From a virus, in the IMG/VR virus record IMGVR_UViG_3300048672_000029, positions 1 to 50,548 of that record: DNA of 50,548 nucleotides. The stretch is one strand, 5' to 3'. Below, piece by piece: positions 22,207 through 30,735 of the stretch (position 1 is its first letter; each line of letters begins with the position of its first letter). The position numbers and the translations under genes are program-made. The notes below the pieces were generated by a model. It saw nothing but the letters and a program-made list of their open reading frames with translations, searched no databases and had not been told where the DNA came from.

Positions 22207-22655
22207 CCAAAGAATACACCGGAGCCGAGTTTGCTCCAGTCTTTTACCGCGCATTGGCTGACTGGTTTGAAAGCGGGTGTAACGGCCCTGACCCAAGGAA
22301 AAATATCGAGGTTTGTCGCTATGAGAATTATTGGGCTACAGGAGAATCAAGGCAAGTCGATTGCATGGAGGAGACGTTTCGCTACCGCTGGAAGCCCGTC
22401 CCCAAGCGCACCGTAAAAATTAGCTATCAAGACAAGTTCGGCAAAGAGCATCAGAAAGAGCTTGTCGCGCCAGAGGTGGAGGCACCGCCAAAAGGAAGTT
22501 TGTACTTTCACTATGGCCGTGACACTGCGCTTCCGTGGGCTGGAGGTGGGATAGATTGCAAGTGGTTGGAAGCTGGCGAAATTTTCCTCACCCGTGAAGA
22601 CGCCCAAGCAATGGCCGAATGGCTGGCTGTATGTCGTCGGGGAGGTGCAGCATGA
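22203..22655 (+). CDS. Accessory protein in GC-rich cassette
   Basis: A 150-residue soluble protein. The start at 22203 (MTKEYTGAEF) is chosen over an upstream in-frame ATG at 22161 because it gives an ATGA overlap with the preceding gene. It has many Trp and charged residues, including W-F-E-S-G-C-N-G-P-D-P-R and an E-A-P-P-K-G-S-L-Y-F-H linker. Similar small proteins occur in phages and prophages of proteobacteria. No motif gives a function. Confidence 0.65.
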   Translation: MTKEYTGAEFAPVFYRALADWFESGCNGPDPRKNIEVCRYENYWATGESRQVDCMEETFRYRWKPVPKRTVKISYQDKFGKEHQKELVAPEVEAPPKGSLYFHYGRDTALPWAGGGIDCKWLEAGEIFLTREDAQAMAEWLAVCRRGGAA

Positions 22656-22831
22656 GGTACGCAATGCTCTTGCCACTGCTATTGCTTTCTGGCTGTGTTT
22701 CTGACCCGAAATTCGATGGAAAGTTGTATTGTGAATCCGGCACTGCCTACGTCATTACATGGCGTGTTGGATCGCTTTACTGGTTTCAACCAACCCCAGC
22801 CGCTAACGCTTTATGCAAGGTGACGCCATGA
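22652..22831 (+). CDS. Small lipoprotein in GC-rich cassette
   Basis: A 59-residue protein with MRYAMLLPLLLLSGC, a signal peptide with lipobox L-L-S-G-C, and a short mature part. GAGG lies 7 bases upstream, and the ATG overlaps the previous stop. It is a second small lipoprotein within 1.3 kb of the first but not similar to it. It may be an o-spanin or an exclusion factor; neither is proven. Confidence 0.65.
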   Translation: MRYAMLLPLLLLSGCVSDPKFDGKLYCESGTAYVITWRVGSLYWFQPTPAANALCKVTP

Positions 22832-22864
22832 ATCAGGACAAGGCACGCAATAAGGAAAATCAAA

Positions 22865-23065
22865 ATGAAATTATACGAAGTACCTAACCACTCTTGGATA
22901 ATTGTAAAAGAAGCAGAAGCACCCCCTCCCGGAGCTAAAGCTGTAGATGTTGGGCAGATGATTAAATTCCATCATATTGATGGGATGTATTCCTATTGTA
23001 AAACTGTTGATGGTGATGTTGTGCATCTACCAGCTTGGGCTGAAGTGGAATTAATAGATGGCTAA
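22865..23065 (+). CDS. Small protein upstream of primase-helicase
   Basis: A 66-residue protein that returns to the AT-rich codon use of the main genome. It contains a beta-rich segment (W-I-I-V-K-E-A then I-K-F-H-H-I-D-G-M-Y-S-Y-C) and overlaps the primase-helicase gene by 8 bases. No family recognised. It could be a small partner of the replication module. Confidence 0.65.
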   Translation: MKLYEVPNHSWIIVKEAEAPPPGAKAVDVGQMIKFHHIDGMYSYCKTVDGDVVHLPAWAEVELIDG

Positions 23066-24713
23066 ATGCGTAGAGAAAATAGCACACAACACAGATAAGT
23101 GTAATAGTAAGAATGGTTTACAAGTATTCCTAAAGGACGATGGGACTTATGATGGATATTGTTTTGCATGTGGTACCGTGGTACCTAATCCTTATAGTGA
23201 TAAGCCTGTGGGCTTTAAGCCTACACGAGCGATCAAAACGCAGGAAGAAATTGATGCTGAAATTCGAGAGATTGCAACGCTTGGCACATCGTCGTTACCA
23301 CAACGAGGACTTAGAAAAGACTCGCTTGAATATTTTGGAATTAGAATTGGAAAATCTGAGACAGATGGCGAAACACCTGTAAGCCATTACTATCCCTATT
23401 ACAAGGGAGATATTCTCTCAGGATATAAGGTACGCTTGATTGAAGATAAGCGTATGTGGAGCATTGGAGATATTAAAGGAGTTGATCTATTCGGATGGAA
23501 TCAAGCTATTGCTGCTGGTGGTAAGAAATTATTCATCACAGAAGGAGAGCTTGATGCTGTAGCTTTATATCAAATCTTTAAAGATCATAACAAAGGCACC
23601 CCATACGCTGACATGTCTCCAGCTATTGTTTCATTAACTAATGGGGCATCTGGAGCAGCTAAGCAAATAGGTGGATGTATAAAGGAAATACGTCAAGTAT
23701 TTAAGGAAATCATCCTTGTATTTGATATGGATGTTCCTGGTCGTAAAGCTGTAGAAGAAGTGATTAGGATTGTCCCAGATGCTAAGGTGGCAATTCTTCC
23801 AGCTAAAGATGCTAATGAATGTCTTATTCAAGGACGTAGTAAGGCTTGTTATAATGCTTGTCAGTTTAATGCAGAGAAGCCTAAAAACACTAGGCTAGTG
23901 TCTGGAGACGATTTGCATGAGAAAGCTAAGGTACCCCCTGTCTACGGATATTCATGGCCTTGGAAGCACATTACAGAGGCTACTAGAGGCATTCGCTTAG
24001 GTGAAACTATCTATATTGGAGCAGGACAGAAACAAGGGAAGAGTGAAGTTGTTAACACCCTTGCTGCCCATTTCATTCAAGAACATAAATGGAAGGTGTT
24101 CCTTGTTAAACCTGAAGAATCAAATAACAAGACATATAAACTTGTTGCTGGCAAATTGGTTGGGAAGTTTTTCCATGATCCTAATAAGCCTTTTGATGAA
24201 GAAGCCTACGACAGAGCTGGTGCTATTCTCCACGGTAATCTTTACATGCTCAATTTGTATCAGCATGTTGATTTTAATACGCTTAAAGGAGACATTAGAC
24301 AAGCTGCCTTAGAAGGGTGTCAGGCTATCATCATTGATCCAATTACCAATTTTACGAATGGAATGAATGCAGCAGATGCTAATACGAAACTTCAGGAAAT
24401 TGCCCAAGAGCTTGCTGCTATGGCTCTCGATCTTAATGTCGTTATTTTTATATTCTGTCACCTTAGGAACCCTGAAAGTGGTCCTCCTCATGAACGAGGT
24501 GGTGAGGTTCTTAGCAGTCAGTTTGCAGGGTCTAGAGCAATGGCTAGATCGTGTAATCTCATGCTTGGTTTGCAAGGAAATAGAGACCCGTCACTATCAA
24601 TAGAAGAACGTAATCTGCGTACTCTTATCTTATTAGAGGATAGAGAATTCGGAGAAACTGGTAGATTTGGGTTGTATTGGGATAAGGCTACAGGACTTTT
24701 TAATGAGATTTAG
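23058..24713 (+). CDS. DNA primase-helicase (T7 gp4-like)
   Basis: A 551-residue fusion of primase and replicative helicase, close to T7 gp4 in length (566). The N-terminal zinc-binding part uses H10, C15, C35 and C38 (G-Y-C-F-A-C-G). The Toprim domain shows L-F-I-T-E-G-E-L-D-A and L-V-F-D-M-D-V-P-G. The RecA-like helicase has I-G-A-G-Q-K-Q-G-K-S as Walker A, a later I-I-I-D-P-I as Walker B, F-C-H-L-R and S-R-A-M-A-R-S. It unwinds DNA and primes the lagging strand, working with the polymerase at 26225. Confidence 0.93.
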   Translation: MAKCVEKIAHNTDKCNSKNGLQVFLKDDGTYDGYCFACGTVVPNPYSDKPVGFKPTRAIKTQEEIDAEIREIATLGTSSLPQRGLRKDSLEYFGIRIGKSETDGETPVSHYYPYYKGDILSGYKVRLIEDKRMWSIGDIKGVDLFGWNQAIAAGGKKLFITEGELDAVALYQIFKDHNKGTPYADMSPAIVSLTNGASGAAKQIGGCIKEIRQVFKEIILVFDMDVPGRKAVEEVIRIVPDAKVAILPAKDANECLIQGRSKACYNACQFNAEKPKNTRLVSGDDLHEKAKVPPVYGYSWPWKHITEATRGIRLGETIYIGAGQKQGKSEVVNTLAAHFIQEHKWKVFLVKPEESNNKTYKLVAGKLVGKFFHDPNKPFDEEAYDRAGAILHGNLYMLNLYQHVDFNTLKGDIRQAALEGCQAIIIDPITNFTNGMNAADANTKLQEIAQELAAMALDLNVVIFIFCHLRNPESGPPHERGGEVLSSQFAGSRAMARSCNLMLGLQGNRDPSLSIEERNLRTLILLEDREFGETGRFGLYWDKATGLFNEI

Positions 24714-24762
24714 TCGAATAACTATAAGAAAGACGATAGAAGATATTTCTTGAAAGGCACTA

Positions 24763-25257
24763 ATGGATAAAAAATATTTAGAAAGTTTGCTAAGCTATGA
24801 CCCTAATACAGGTTTATTTACATGGAAAATAAATAAAGGAAGGGTTTCAGCAGGGTCTGTATGTAATAATACACAAGATCAAGGTTATAAAAAAGTGAAT
24901 ATAGATGGGAAATCCTACTATTTACACAGGTTAGTTTTTCTTTTAGAGGATGGGTTCTTTCCTAATGTAGTTGATCATATCAATGGGGATGTGTCAGACA
25001 ACAGAAGAATTAATTTACGAAAAACTTCTAGAGCAGGTAATAGACGCAACTCTAAAGTATCCAGTAACAACATCTCCGGTGTTAAAAATGTGCATTATAA
25101 CAAAAAGACCTCTTCTTATTCTGTAGCTATGCATGTAAACGGTGTTAGAAAAAGTTTTGGTAGTTTTAGTACCCTTGAAAAAGCAAAACAGGTAGCAGAT
25201 AAAGCTAGAGAAAATAACCATAAAGAATTTGCTTATAATGTACATTCCCATAATTGA
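24763..25257 (+). CDS. HNH homing endonuclease with AP2-like DNA-binding domain
   Basis: A 164-residue protein. The N-terminal half has the HNH layout seen in phage homing enzymes: L-H-R-L-V-F, V-V-D-H-I-N-G-D, D-N-R-R-I-N-L-R. The C-terminal half has S-G-V-K-N-V-H-Y-N-K-K-T-S-S-Y and F-G-S-F-S-T-L-E-K-A, an AP2-type DNA-binding domain. It is inserted between the primase-helicase and sigma genes with a 49-bp gap upstream and overlaps the sigma gene. The neighbours are intact and no intron core is evident here, so it is a free-standing mobile endonuclease. Confidence 0.9.
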   Translation: MDKKYLESLLSYDPNTGLFTWKINKGRVSAGSVCNNTQDQGYKKVNIDGKSYYLHRLVFLLEDGFFPNVVDHINGDVSDNRRINLRKTSRAGNRRNSKVSSNNISGVKNVHYNKKTSSYSVAMHVNGVRKSFGSFSTLEKAKQVADKARENNHKEFAYNVHSHN

Positions 25258-25711
25258 ACAACACTTCATTGAGAATAGGCGTAAGCTTGTTAAGAAGATG
25301 GGGTTTAGGGCAGGAACTCCAGAAGATGCTGAAGATGTTGTACAAGAAGCTTATGCCCGAGCTATTAAATATCAAAAGAGTTTTGATGGAACTAATATAG
25401 ACAGATGGTTCCATACAATTCTTAACAATGTTCTTAAAGAGTTTAAGAATACACAAAAAGGATATTCTACAGTTGAATACGAAGAAGAAGAAGACCAAGC
25501 TGTAGAATATATCTACCCAACTAGGGTGATGGCTGAGATTTATGAAATGATTGATAAGCGTCCAGTAGTTCAGAAAGAAATACTTACGCTCTTCTTCACT
25601 CAAGAATATTCAGCTAAAGATATTAGCAACATCTTGCCCTCTTCATATTCCCAAATACATCAAGTGATACAAAGGTTCAGAAATGAACTAAAGGAAATCT
25701 ATCGTGAGTAA
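25238..25711 (+). CDS. ECF-like sigma-70 family factor
   Basis: A 157-residue small sigma factor. Region 2 covers about 25-70 (P-E-D-A-E-D-V-V-Q-E-A-Y-A-R-A, then R-W-F-H-T-I-L-N-N). Region 4 covers about 105-155 (V-Q-K-E-I-L-T-L-F-F with Y-S-A-K-D-I-S-N-I-L, a helix-turn-helix). It lacks regions 1 and 3 like ECF sigmas. phiEco32 also encodes such a factor (gp36), which drives phage promoters. The ATG at 25238 is preferred over a TTG at 25229. The start overlaps the HNH gene by 20 bases. Probable targets are the TAATGTATA sites at 11593 and 11924. Confidence 0.85.
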   Translation: MYIPIIEQHFIENRRKLVKKMGFRAGTPEDAEDVVQEAYARAIKYQKSFDGTNIDRWFHTILNNVLKEFKNTQKGYSTVEYEEEEDQAVEYIYPTRVMAEIYEMIDKRPVVQKEILTLFFTQEYSAKDISNILPSSYSQIHQVIQRFRNELKEIYRE

Positions 25712-26228
25712 CGTATGGTTTTGTAGTGATTTACATTTCGGTCACGAAGGAATCGGAAAGTTTAGAGAAGCTCTAGGTATTAAAGACGAGCAACATAATC
25801 GTTCAACAATCAAAGATGATTGGAAAGAACTGGTACATAAGAAAGATATTGTATATGTATTAGGTGATGCGGCATTCACTATGGAAACAATAGAGGATTT
25901 TGCTGAATTGCCTGGAACTAAGTATCTTATTCGTGGAAATCACGATCAACTAAATACCAACGTATATCTCAAATATTTTAAAGAAGTGTACGGTCTTCTT
26001 AAATATAAAGAGTTTTGGTTGAGTCATGCTCCTATACATCCTGAAGAACTTAGAGGTAAGGTGAATCTTCATGGACATGTTCACTTCTCGTCTATCAGGT
26101 ATCCTTTTGAAGCTGGACAGCCTATAGATCGACGCTATTTAAACTGTTGTCCTGAGAATCTTATGCCAACTTACGATAGATGTTTGGTATCTCTAGATCA
26201 GATTAGGACTTCTTTAAGCTACAAATGA
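25704..26228 (+). CDS. Calcineurin-like metallophosphoesterase
   Basis: A 174-residue enzyme with a GTG start that overlaps the sigma gene by 8 bases. The metal-binding motifs are in order: S-D-L-H-F-G-H, V-L-G-D-A, R-G-N-H-D, L-S-H-A-P, and N-L-H-G-H-V-H. These residues bind two metal ions and hydrolyse phosphoesters. The length is that of the compact phage and bacterial members. The substrate is unknown; it could be a nucleotide, a cyclic nucleotide or DNA end. It lies just before the DNA polymerase. Confidence 0.9.
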   Translation: MSNVWFCSDLHFGHEGIGKFREALGIKDEQHNRSTIKDDWKELVHKKDIVYVLGDAAFTMETIEDFAELPGTKYLIRGNHDQLNTNVYLKYFKEVYGLLKYKEFWLSHAPIHPEELRGKVNLHGHVHFSSIRYPFEAGQPIDRRYLNCCPENLMPTYDRCLVSLDQIRTSLSYK

Positions 26229-28108
26229 AAATAGTATTCGGAGATTTAGAAGCTAATGGATTCTTGGATACTGTAACTACAGCTTGGTGTGGCGTCTTCA
26301 AAGACTTAAACACTAAAGAAGTAGTTAAGTTTAGACCACATCAAATGAAAGAGATGTTGGATTTTCTAGATACAGTAGATGTGCTTATTATGCACAATGA
26401 GCTTGGCTACGATCTCCCTTTACTAAAGAAATTATTCAACTACGAATATAAGGGGAAGAAAGTAGACACGTTAGTGATGTCTAGACTTCTTAATCCTAAG
26501 CGTATTGTTCCATTCAATTGCCCTAATAAGAAATGTGGACCTCACAGTATAGAGGCATGGGGTTACAGAGTGGGACGTGGTAAGCCTGAACATAATGATT
26601 GGATGCAATTCTCTGAGGATATGCTACATCGTTGTTCAGAGGATGTAGAGATTCTAGAGCTTGTCTATTATGAATTACTAAAAGAAGCTAAAGGAGACAA
26701 CTGGAAGAATGCTTTCCTATTGTCTTTCAAACTATTTGAGAATCTACATAAGCAAGAAGCTTATGGTTGGCTTGTAGATAAAGAGAGAATAGCATTCTGT
26801 ATCCGTCAGCTTACTAAGTGGATGGACAGGATAGATCGAGTGATTGTTCCTAAACTCCCAATGATATTGGAGGTAGATGAAACTAAAAAAGGTGAAGAGT
26901 TCTATGTCAAGAAACCATTCCTCAAAAGTGGGGCTTACTCAGAGAGTAGTTTACGGTGGTGTGCTAGTGGTGGTCTTAATCCTGACGATAGGCCCATCGT
27001 TGGCTGTTTTAGCCGTATCCATTTTAGGGTTACTGACTTAAATAGTAATGAAGAAACTAAAGATTTTCTATTAGCATCTGGATGGGAACCATTAGAATGG
27101 AATACAAATGATGACGGACAACGAACAAGCCCTAAGCTCTCGAAAGACGATCCTTTCGAAGGCATTGAGGGTAAAATTGGAAAACTTGTTGCTAAGCGAG
27201 TGCAATGCAGACACAGAAGAAGCTCAGTTGAAGGTCTTGAGAAACTTATTAGACCGGATGGACGAATCGCATCTGTCGTTAATACTCTTGCGGTTACAGG
27301 AAGAGCCACGCACAGAAACATCGTTAATATCCCTAGAGCGGGGAGCTTCTATGGTAAACAGATTAGGGCAATATTTACTTCCGCTAAAGGCAAGGTCTTA
27401 GTAGGAACAGATAGTGATGGTTGTCAGCTTCGTATGCTTGCTGCCCGAATGGGAGGAAAAGCTTACATAGATGCTATGGTGTCTGGAGATAAGAAGAAGG
27501 GCACTGACAATCACTCAATGACAATGAAGATTGGTGAGCTTGACAGTAGAGATACAGCTAAGAGCGTAATGTATTGTCTACTATTCGGAGGTGGCGATCC
27601 TAAACTGGCTAAGACAGCAAAGAAGCCAGCAGGTAGTGGTGCCGAATTAAGAAGCAAGCTTTACAAGGGTCTTGATGGTTTAGAAGAGCTTATGGAAAGG
27701 CTCACTAAAGAATGGAAGGAAACAGCTAAGAAGCGATTTAACAAGCAATACAATCGTATGGAATATTACGATGGAAAGATAACAGGATTGGATGGAAGAC
27801 CTATTGTAGTGCCTTCTGAACATATGCTGTTAGTATATTTATTGCAATCGGATGAGGCCATAATGATGGCAGCAGCCTATAACAGATTTCACAAGCGTAT
27901 GGAAGTCTTAGGATATACATACGGAAAAGAGTATGGAACTGTTTGTTGGTATCACGACGAATTCACTGTAGAGTGTGACGAAGATATTGCACATATTGTG
28001 AAGAAGGAGAGTGAAGATTCGATTGCCTGGGCTGGAAAATTCTATAACATCTTATGTCCACATTTAGGACAAGGTGCTATAGGCAAAAATTGGTATGAAA
28101 TTCATTAA
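26225..28108 (+). CDS. Family A DNA polymerase with 3'-5' exonuclease domain
   Basis: A 627-residue T7-type replicative polymerase. The N-terminal exonuclease has G-D-L-E-A-N-G (D7, E9) and a C-S-E-D-V-E-I-L-E motif. The polymerase domain shows motif A around G-T-D-S-D-G-C-Q-L-R (D396), motif B region K-S-V-M-Y-C-L-L-F-G-G-G, and motif C Y-H-D-E-F (H577, D578, E579). It is somewhat shorter than T7 gp5 (704). It overlaps the metallophosphoesterase by 4 bases. A host or phage processivity factor is not apparent. Confidence 0.95.
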   Translation: MKIVFGDLEANGFLDTVTTAWCGVFKDLNTKEVVKFRPHQMKEMLDFLDTVDVLIMHNELGYDLPLLKKLFNYEYKGKKVDTLVMSRLLNPKRIVPFNCPNKKCGPHSIEAWGYRVGRGKPEHNDWMQFSEDMLHRCSEDVEILELVYYELLKEAKGDNWKNAFLLSFKLFENLHKQEAYGWLVDKERIAFCIRQLTKWMDRIDRVIVPKLPMILEVDETKKGEEFYVKKPFLKSGAYSESSLRWCASGGLNPDDRPIVGCFSRIHFRVTDLNSNEETKDFLLASGWEPLEWNTNDDGQRTSPKLSKDDPFEGIEGKIGKLVAKRVQCRHRRSSVEGLEKLIRPDGRIASVVNTLAVTGRATHRNIVNIPRAGSFYGKQIRAIFTSAKGKVLVGTDSDGCQLRMLAARMGGKAYIDAMVSGDKKKGTDNHSMTMKIGELDSRDTAKSVMYCLLFGGGDPKLAKTAKKPAGSGAELRSKLYKGLDGLEELMERLTKEWKETAKKRFNKQYNRMEYYDGKITGLDGRPIVVPSEHMLLVYLLQSDEAIMMAAAYNRFHKRMEVLGYTYGKEYGTVCWYHDEFTVECDEDIAHIVKKESEDSIAWAGKFYNILCPHLGQGAIGKNWYEIH

Positions 28109-28114
28109 GGAAAT

Positions 28115-28351
28115 ATGAAGAAAACTTTGAGCGTAGTAAGTAACGATGCAGCAACCCCTGTCATCACTAAAGAGCAATTTATCATCGTTGAGTTTCAAGA
28201 TGGTAAAGTAAAAGGCCATGCAGATATTAAAGGCTATTCGATTAATGGCCCCTACTTCGTAGTTCAGCAAACTGACGATACACAATACATCTACCCTATG
28301 GCTAATGTACAATTTATTAAGATTTCTGTTAACACTATTGCAGAGGAATAA
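28115..28351 (+). CDS. Small protein between polymerase and SSB-like genes
   Basis: A 78-residue beta-rich protein (I-I-V-E-F-Q-D-G-K-V-K-G-H-A-D, then Y-F-V-V-Q-Q-T-D-D-T-Q-Y-I-Y-P-M). It begins 6 bases after the polymerase stop and ends 2 bases before the SSB-like gene. The fold may be a small barrel. No family recognised; context suggests replication. Confidence 0.65.
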   Translation: MKKTLSVVSNDAATPVITKEQFIIVEFQDGKVKGHADIKGYSINGPYFVVQQTDDTQYIYPMANVQFIKISVNTIAEE

Positions 28352-28353
28352 TC

Positions 28354-29034
28354 ATGGGACTAAATGCTAATAAAGCTGGTGGTGAGAAGCAATTTACTAA
28401 ACAAGATAATTTAGAGCCAGCAACATATCCTGCACGTCTTGTACAGCTTATTGATCTAGGCTTGCAGGCTCAACGAGAATTCAAGGGACAAGCTAAGGCT
28501 CCTGTTCAGGAGATTATGCTCACCTATGAACTCGTAGACACCTTTATGAAGGATGAGAAAGGGAACGATATTGAAGACAAGCCTCGCTGGATTAATGAGA
28601 TTCTTCCGTTCTATGGCCTATTCGCTGACAAAGCCAAAAGCACTCAGCGTTATAATGCTTTTGACCCTAATGGTGTGTATGATGGAGATTTCGCTAGAGC
28701 TGTCGGGAATCCTGTTAACGTCACTATTGTTAATAACAAAGTAGGTGATAAGGTTTACGATAATGTTGGTGCTGTAAATCCAATGCGAGCTAAGGAAGCT
28801 GAGAAGTGCCCTCCTCTCATTAATCCAGCAGTGACATTCGATCTGGATGCTCCTAACTTGGAAGTGTTCAATAAGCTTCCTAAGTTTGTCAAAGATAAGA
28901 TTATTGCTAATCTGAATTACAATGGCAGTGCTCTTAGCAAGTTGTTAGGAGATAAACCAGCTCCTAAGGCTGAAGAGAAGCCAGCCCCTGCTCCTGCTGC
29001 TGAAGCAGATGCAGCAGACGACAATCCATATTAA
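28354..29034 (+). CDS. Probable single-stranded DNA-binding protein
   Basis: A 226-residue protein. The core (about 20-150) is beta-rich with conserved aromatic positions. The C-terminal 30 residues are Pro/Ala/Glu-rich, ending in an acidic A-D-D-N-P-Y tail, like the protein-contacting tails of phage and bacterial SSBs. It sits between the DNA polymerase and the 5'-3' exonuclease. It would coat single strands and recruit replication enzymes. Assignment is from tail, size and context; the core domain is not recognised with certainty. Confidence 0.7.
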   Translation: MGLNANKAGGEKQFTKQDNLEPATYPARLVQLIDLGLQAQREFKGQAKAPVQEIMLTYELVDTFMKDEKGNDIEDKPRWINEILPFYGLFADKAKSTQRYNAFDPNGVYDGDFARAVGNPVNVTIVNNKVGDKVYDNVGAVNPMRAKEAEKCPPLINPAVTFDLDAPNLEVFNKLPKFVKDKIIANLNYNGSALSKLLGDKPAPKAEEKPAPAPAAEADAADDNPY

Positions 29035-29831
29035 TGAAACCTCTGGTCGATAGCGATGTTTTGTTCTATGAAGCAGGTTTTGCTGCTGAAGCAGGCTGGC
29101 AATCAGAAGGAACTCCTCCCTTTGATTATGCTAGAGAACTAATTGATGAGCGTATAGCTAATATCTGTGCAATGGTGGAGGCATCCCAGCCTCCTACATT
29201 GTATATCTCTGGAAAGGAAAACTTCAGATATAAAATAGCTAAACGTACACCATACAAAGAACGTCCTAGCAATAAACCTTGGCATTATTACAATCTCAAG
29301 GCATATGTTAAAGCTCAATATGACACAAGAATATCAGAAGGAATGGAAGCAGATGACCTTATGGCCATTGAACAAACCCGGATGGGTGGAACAGCTATCA
29401 TCTGCACAAGAGACAAAGACCTTAGACAAGTCCCCGGATGGATTTACTCGTGGGAACTCGGCAATCAGCCTTCCTTCGGACCAGTGCTGGTTGACCCCTT
29501 GGGAAGCTTGCGCTTGTCAGAGGATGGGAAAAAGCTGTCAGGCACCGGGAGTTTATTCTTCTATGCACAATGCATCACCGGTGATCCAGTAGATACTGTC
29601 CCTGGCCTTCCTAAATTTGGGGCTGTTAAAGCCTTTAATATATTAGAAGGCTCCGATAGTATTGAGGAAGCTTTTAAACGTGTCCTAGAGGCTTATAGAG
29701 GGGTGTATGGGCCTAATGCAGAAGAGGAGCTTCTTGAGCAAGGAAGACTGTTGTGGATGACAAGAGAGCTTAACGAGGACGGCTCTCCTAAGCTATGGGA
29801 ATTTCCAATTGACAATAAAAACAAGGAATAA
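29034..29831 (+). CDS. 5'-3' exonuclease (PIN/FEN-like)
   Basis: A 265-residue nuclease. It has the early metal residue in L-V-D-S-D-V-L, E-A-D-D-L-M-A near 110, T-R-D-K-D-L-R near 130, and the helix-three-turn-helix segment G-D-P-V-D-T-V-P-G-L-P-K-F-G-A-V-K-A near 185-203. These are the features of T5/T7-type flap and RNA-primer-removing exonucleases. The start overlaps the SSB-like gene stop by one base. Confidence 0.92.
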   Translation: MKPLVDSDVLFYEAGFAAEAGWQSEGTPPFDYARELIDERIANICAMVEASQPPTLYISGKENFRYKIAKRTPYKERPSNKPWHYYNLKAYVKAQYDTRISEGMEADDLMAIEQTRMGGTAIICTRDKDLRQVPGWIYSWELGNQPSFGPVLVDPLGSLRLSEDGKKLSGTGSLFFYAQCITGDPVDTVPGLPKFGAVKAFNILEGSDSIEEAFKRVLEAYRGVYGPNAEEELLEQGRLLWMTRELNEDGSPKLWEFPIDNKNKE

Positions 29832-30186
29832 CGGTGAATGGTCAGAATCGAGATATTTCTCTTTCGTCAAAGGCGGCCTCAGAAGCGCTAGTCAGAGATG
29901 GCCTCCTAAATATCGTGTTCTTAACGAAGCTTGCGTTGGACAGAGAGTTAACCCCGCGTCTGGAAGACTTGCTAAGTTCTATAGATGCGCAGCTTGTCTT
30001 GATACGTTCCCAGCTAAGCTCGTTGAAGTAAATCATATCAAACCAGTGATTCCTGTTACTGGATTTGATAGTTGGGATGGTGTAGTGGATAGATTGTTCT
30101 GTGAAAAGGAGGGCTTAGAGGTATTATGTAAGCCGTGTCACCGAGTAGTTAGTAAGCAAGAAAATATACAAAGAAAGAATAAATGA
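29809..30186 (+). CDS. HNH endonuclease of the podovirus replication module
   Basis: A 125-residue protein with a TTG start overlapping the exonuclease gene by 23 bases. It has the N-N-G-E-W-S-E-S-R opening, S-A-S-Q-R-W-P-P-K, a C-A-A-C zinc pair, V-E-V-N-H-I-K-P-V-I-P-V-T-G-F-D-S-W-D-G, and V-L-C-K-P-C-H. This family is common in podovirus replication modules and is more likely a resident nuclease than a homing enzyme. A second open frame on the same strand (29834-30031) is its shadow. Confidence 0.85.
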   Translation: MTIKTRNNGEWSESRYFSFVKGGLRSASQRWPPKYRVLNEACVGQRVNPASGRLAKFYRCAACLDTFPAKLVEVNHIKPVIPVTGFDSWDGVVDRLFCEKEGLEVLCKPCHRVVSKQENIQRKNK

Positions 30187-30440
30187 ACGAAATTAAGAAG
30201 ACATTTAAAGGTTTTGAATTGTTTAACGATATTACAGACCGTATCCTACGTAATCGTAATAGGGCTGTGGTGTTGGCTAATATTGCCGAAGACCATTCCA
30301 AAAATAAGCTTATCACTCCTAAAGCTGCTGGCCTTATTCTAGGATATTTCAAAGAAGTGCCTAACGATGAGAAAGCAGAAGTACAGGAAGAGTTTAAAAA
30401 GAATATGAATCTACGAGGATTTAAACTTGCTACTCAGTGA
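30183..30440 (+). CDS. Small helical protein, unknown
   Basis: An 85-residue charged helical protein overlapping both neighbours (4 and 14 bases). It contains D-R-I-L-R-N-R-N-R-A-V-V-L-A-N-I. No family recognised. Located at the border between replication and nucleotide metabolism genes. Confidence 0.65.
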   Translation: MNEIKKTFKGFELFNDITDRILRNRNRAVVLANIAEDHSKNKLITPKAAGLILGYFKEVPNDEKAEVQEEFKKNMNLRGFKLATQ

Positions 30441-30735
30441 TAATTCAGCAGAGCGTAAAGCTATTCCTATTGCTACAGGTGTTATGGATTATTTCCCATT
30501 AGCCTTGATAGAAGTAGCTAAAACCTCTAAAGCAGGGAATGACCAGCACAACCCTGGTCAGCCCTTACATTGGGATAAAACTAAGAGCATGGATCATGCT
30601 GATTGTATTGCTAGGCATCTAATTGATAGAGGAACAGTAGACTCAGACGGTATTAGACACTCAGCTAAAGTTGCTTGGCGTAGCTTGGCGATGCTACAAG
30701 TTGAGTTAGAAAATATTCAGAATGCCAAGTTGTAA
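30427..30735 (+). CDS. dATP/dGTP diphosphohydrolase-like protein (DUF5664 type)
   Basis: A 102-residue protein with a TTG start. It has the family core S-D-N-S-A-E-R-K-A-I-P-I-A-T-G-V-M-D-Y-F-P, K-A-G-N-D-Q-H-N-P-G-Q-P-L-H-W, D-H-A-D-C-I-A-R-H-L and R-H-S-A-K-V-A-W-R. I recall this phage family being annotated as dATP/dGTP diphosphohydrolase. It would adjust nucleotide pools and fits beside MazG, ThyX and the ribonucleotide reductase. The biochemical assignment of the family is less certain than the homology. Confidence 0.75.
   Translation: MLLSDNSAERKAIPIATGVMDYFPLALIEVAKTSKAGNDQHNPGQPLHWDKTKSMDHADCIARHLIDRGTVDSDGIRHSAKVAWRSLAMLQVELENIQNAKL

Noticed and set aside
22828-22887. 19-codon frame between the lipoprotein and the next gene
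   Set aside because: The ATG overlaps the previous stop, but the frame is very short and runs into the next gene. It is probably the seam between the GC-rich cassette and the main genome.
29834-30031. 65-codon frame overlapping the HNH gene at 29809
   Set aside because: The overlapping frame encodes a well-conserved HNH protein, and this GTG-started frame has no recognisable features.
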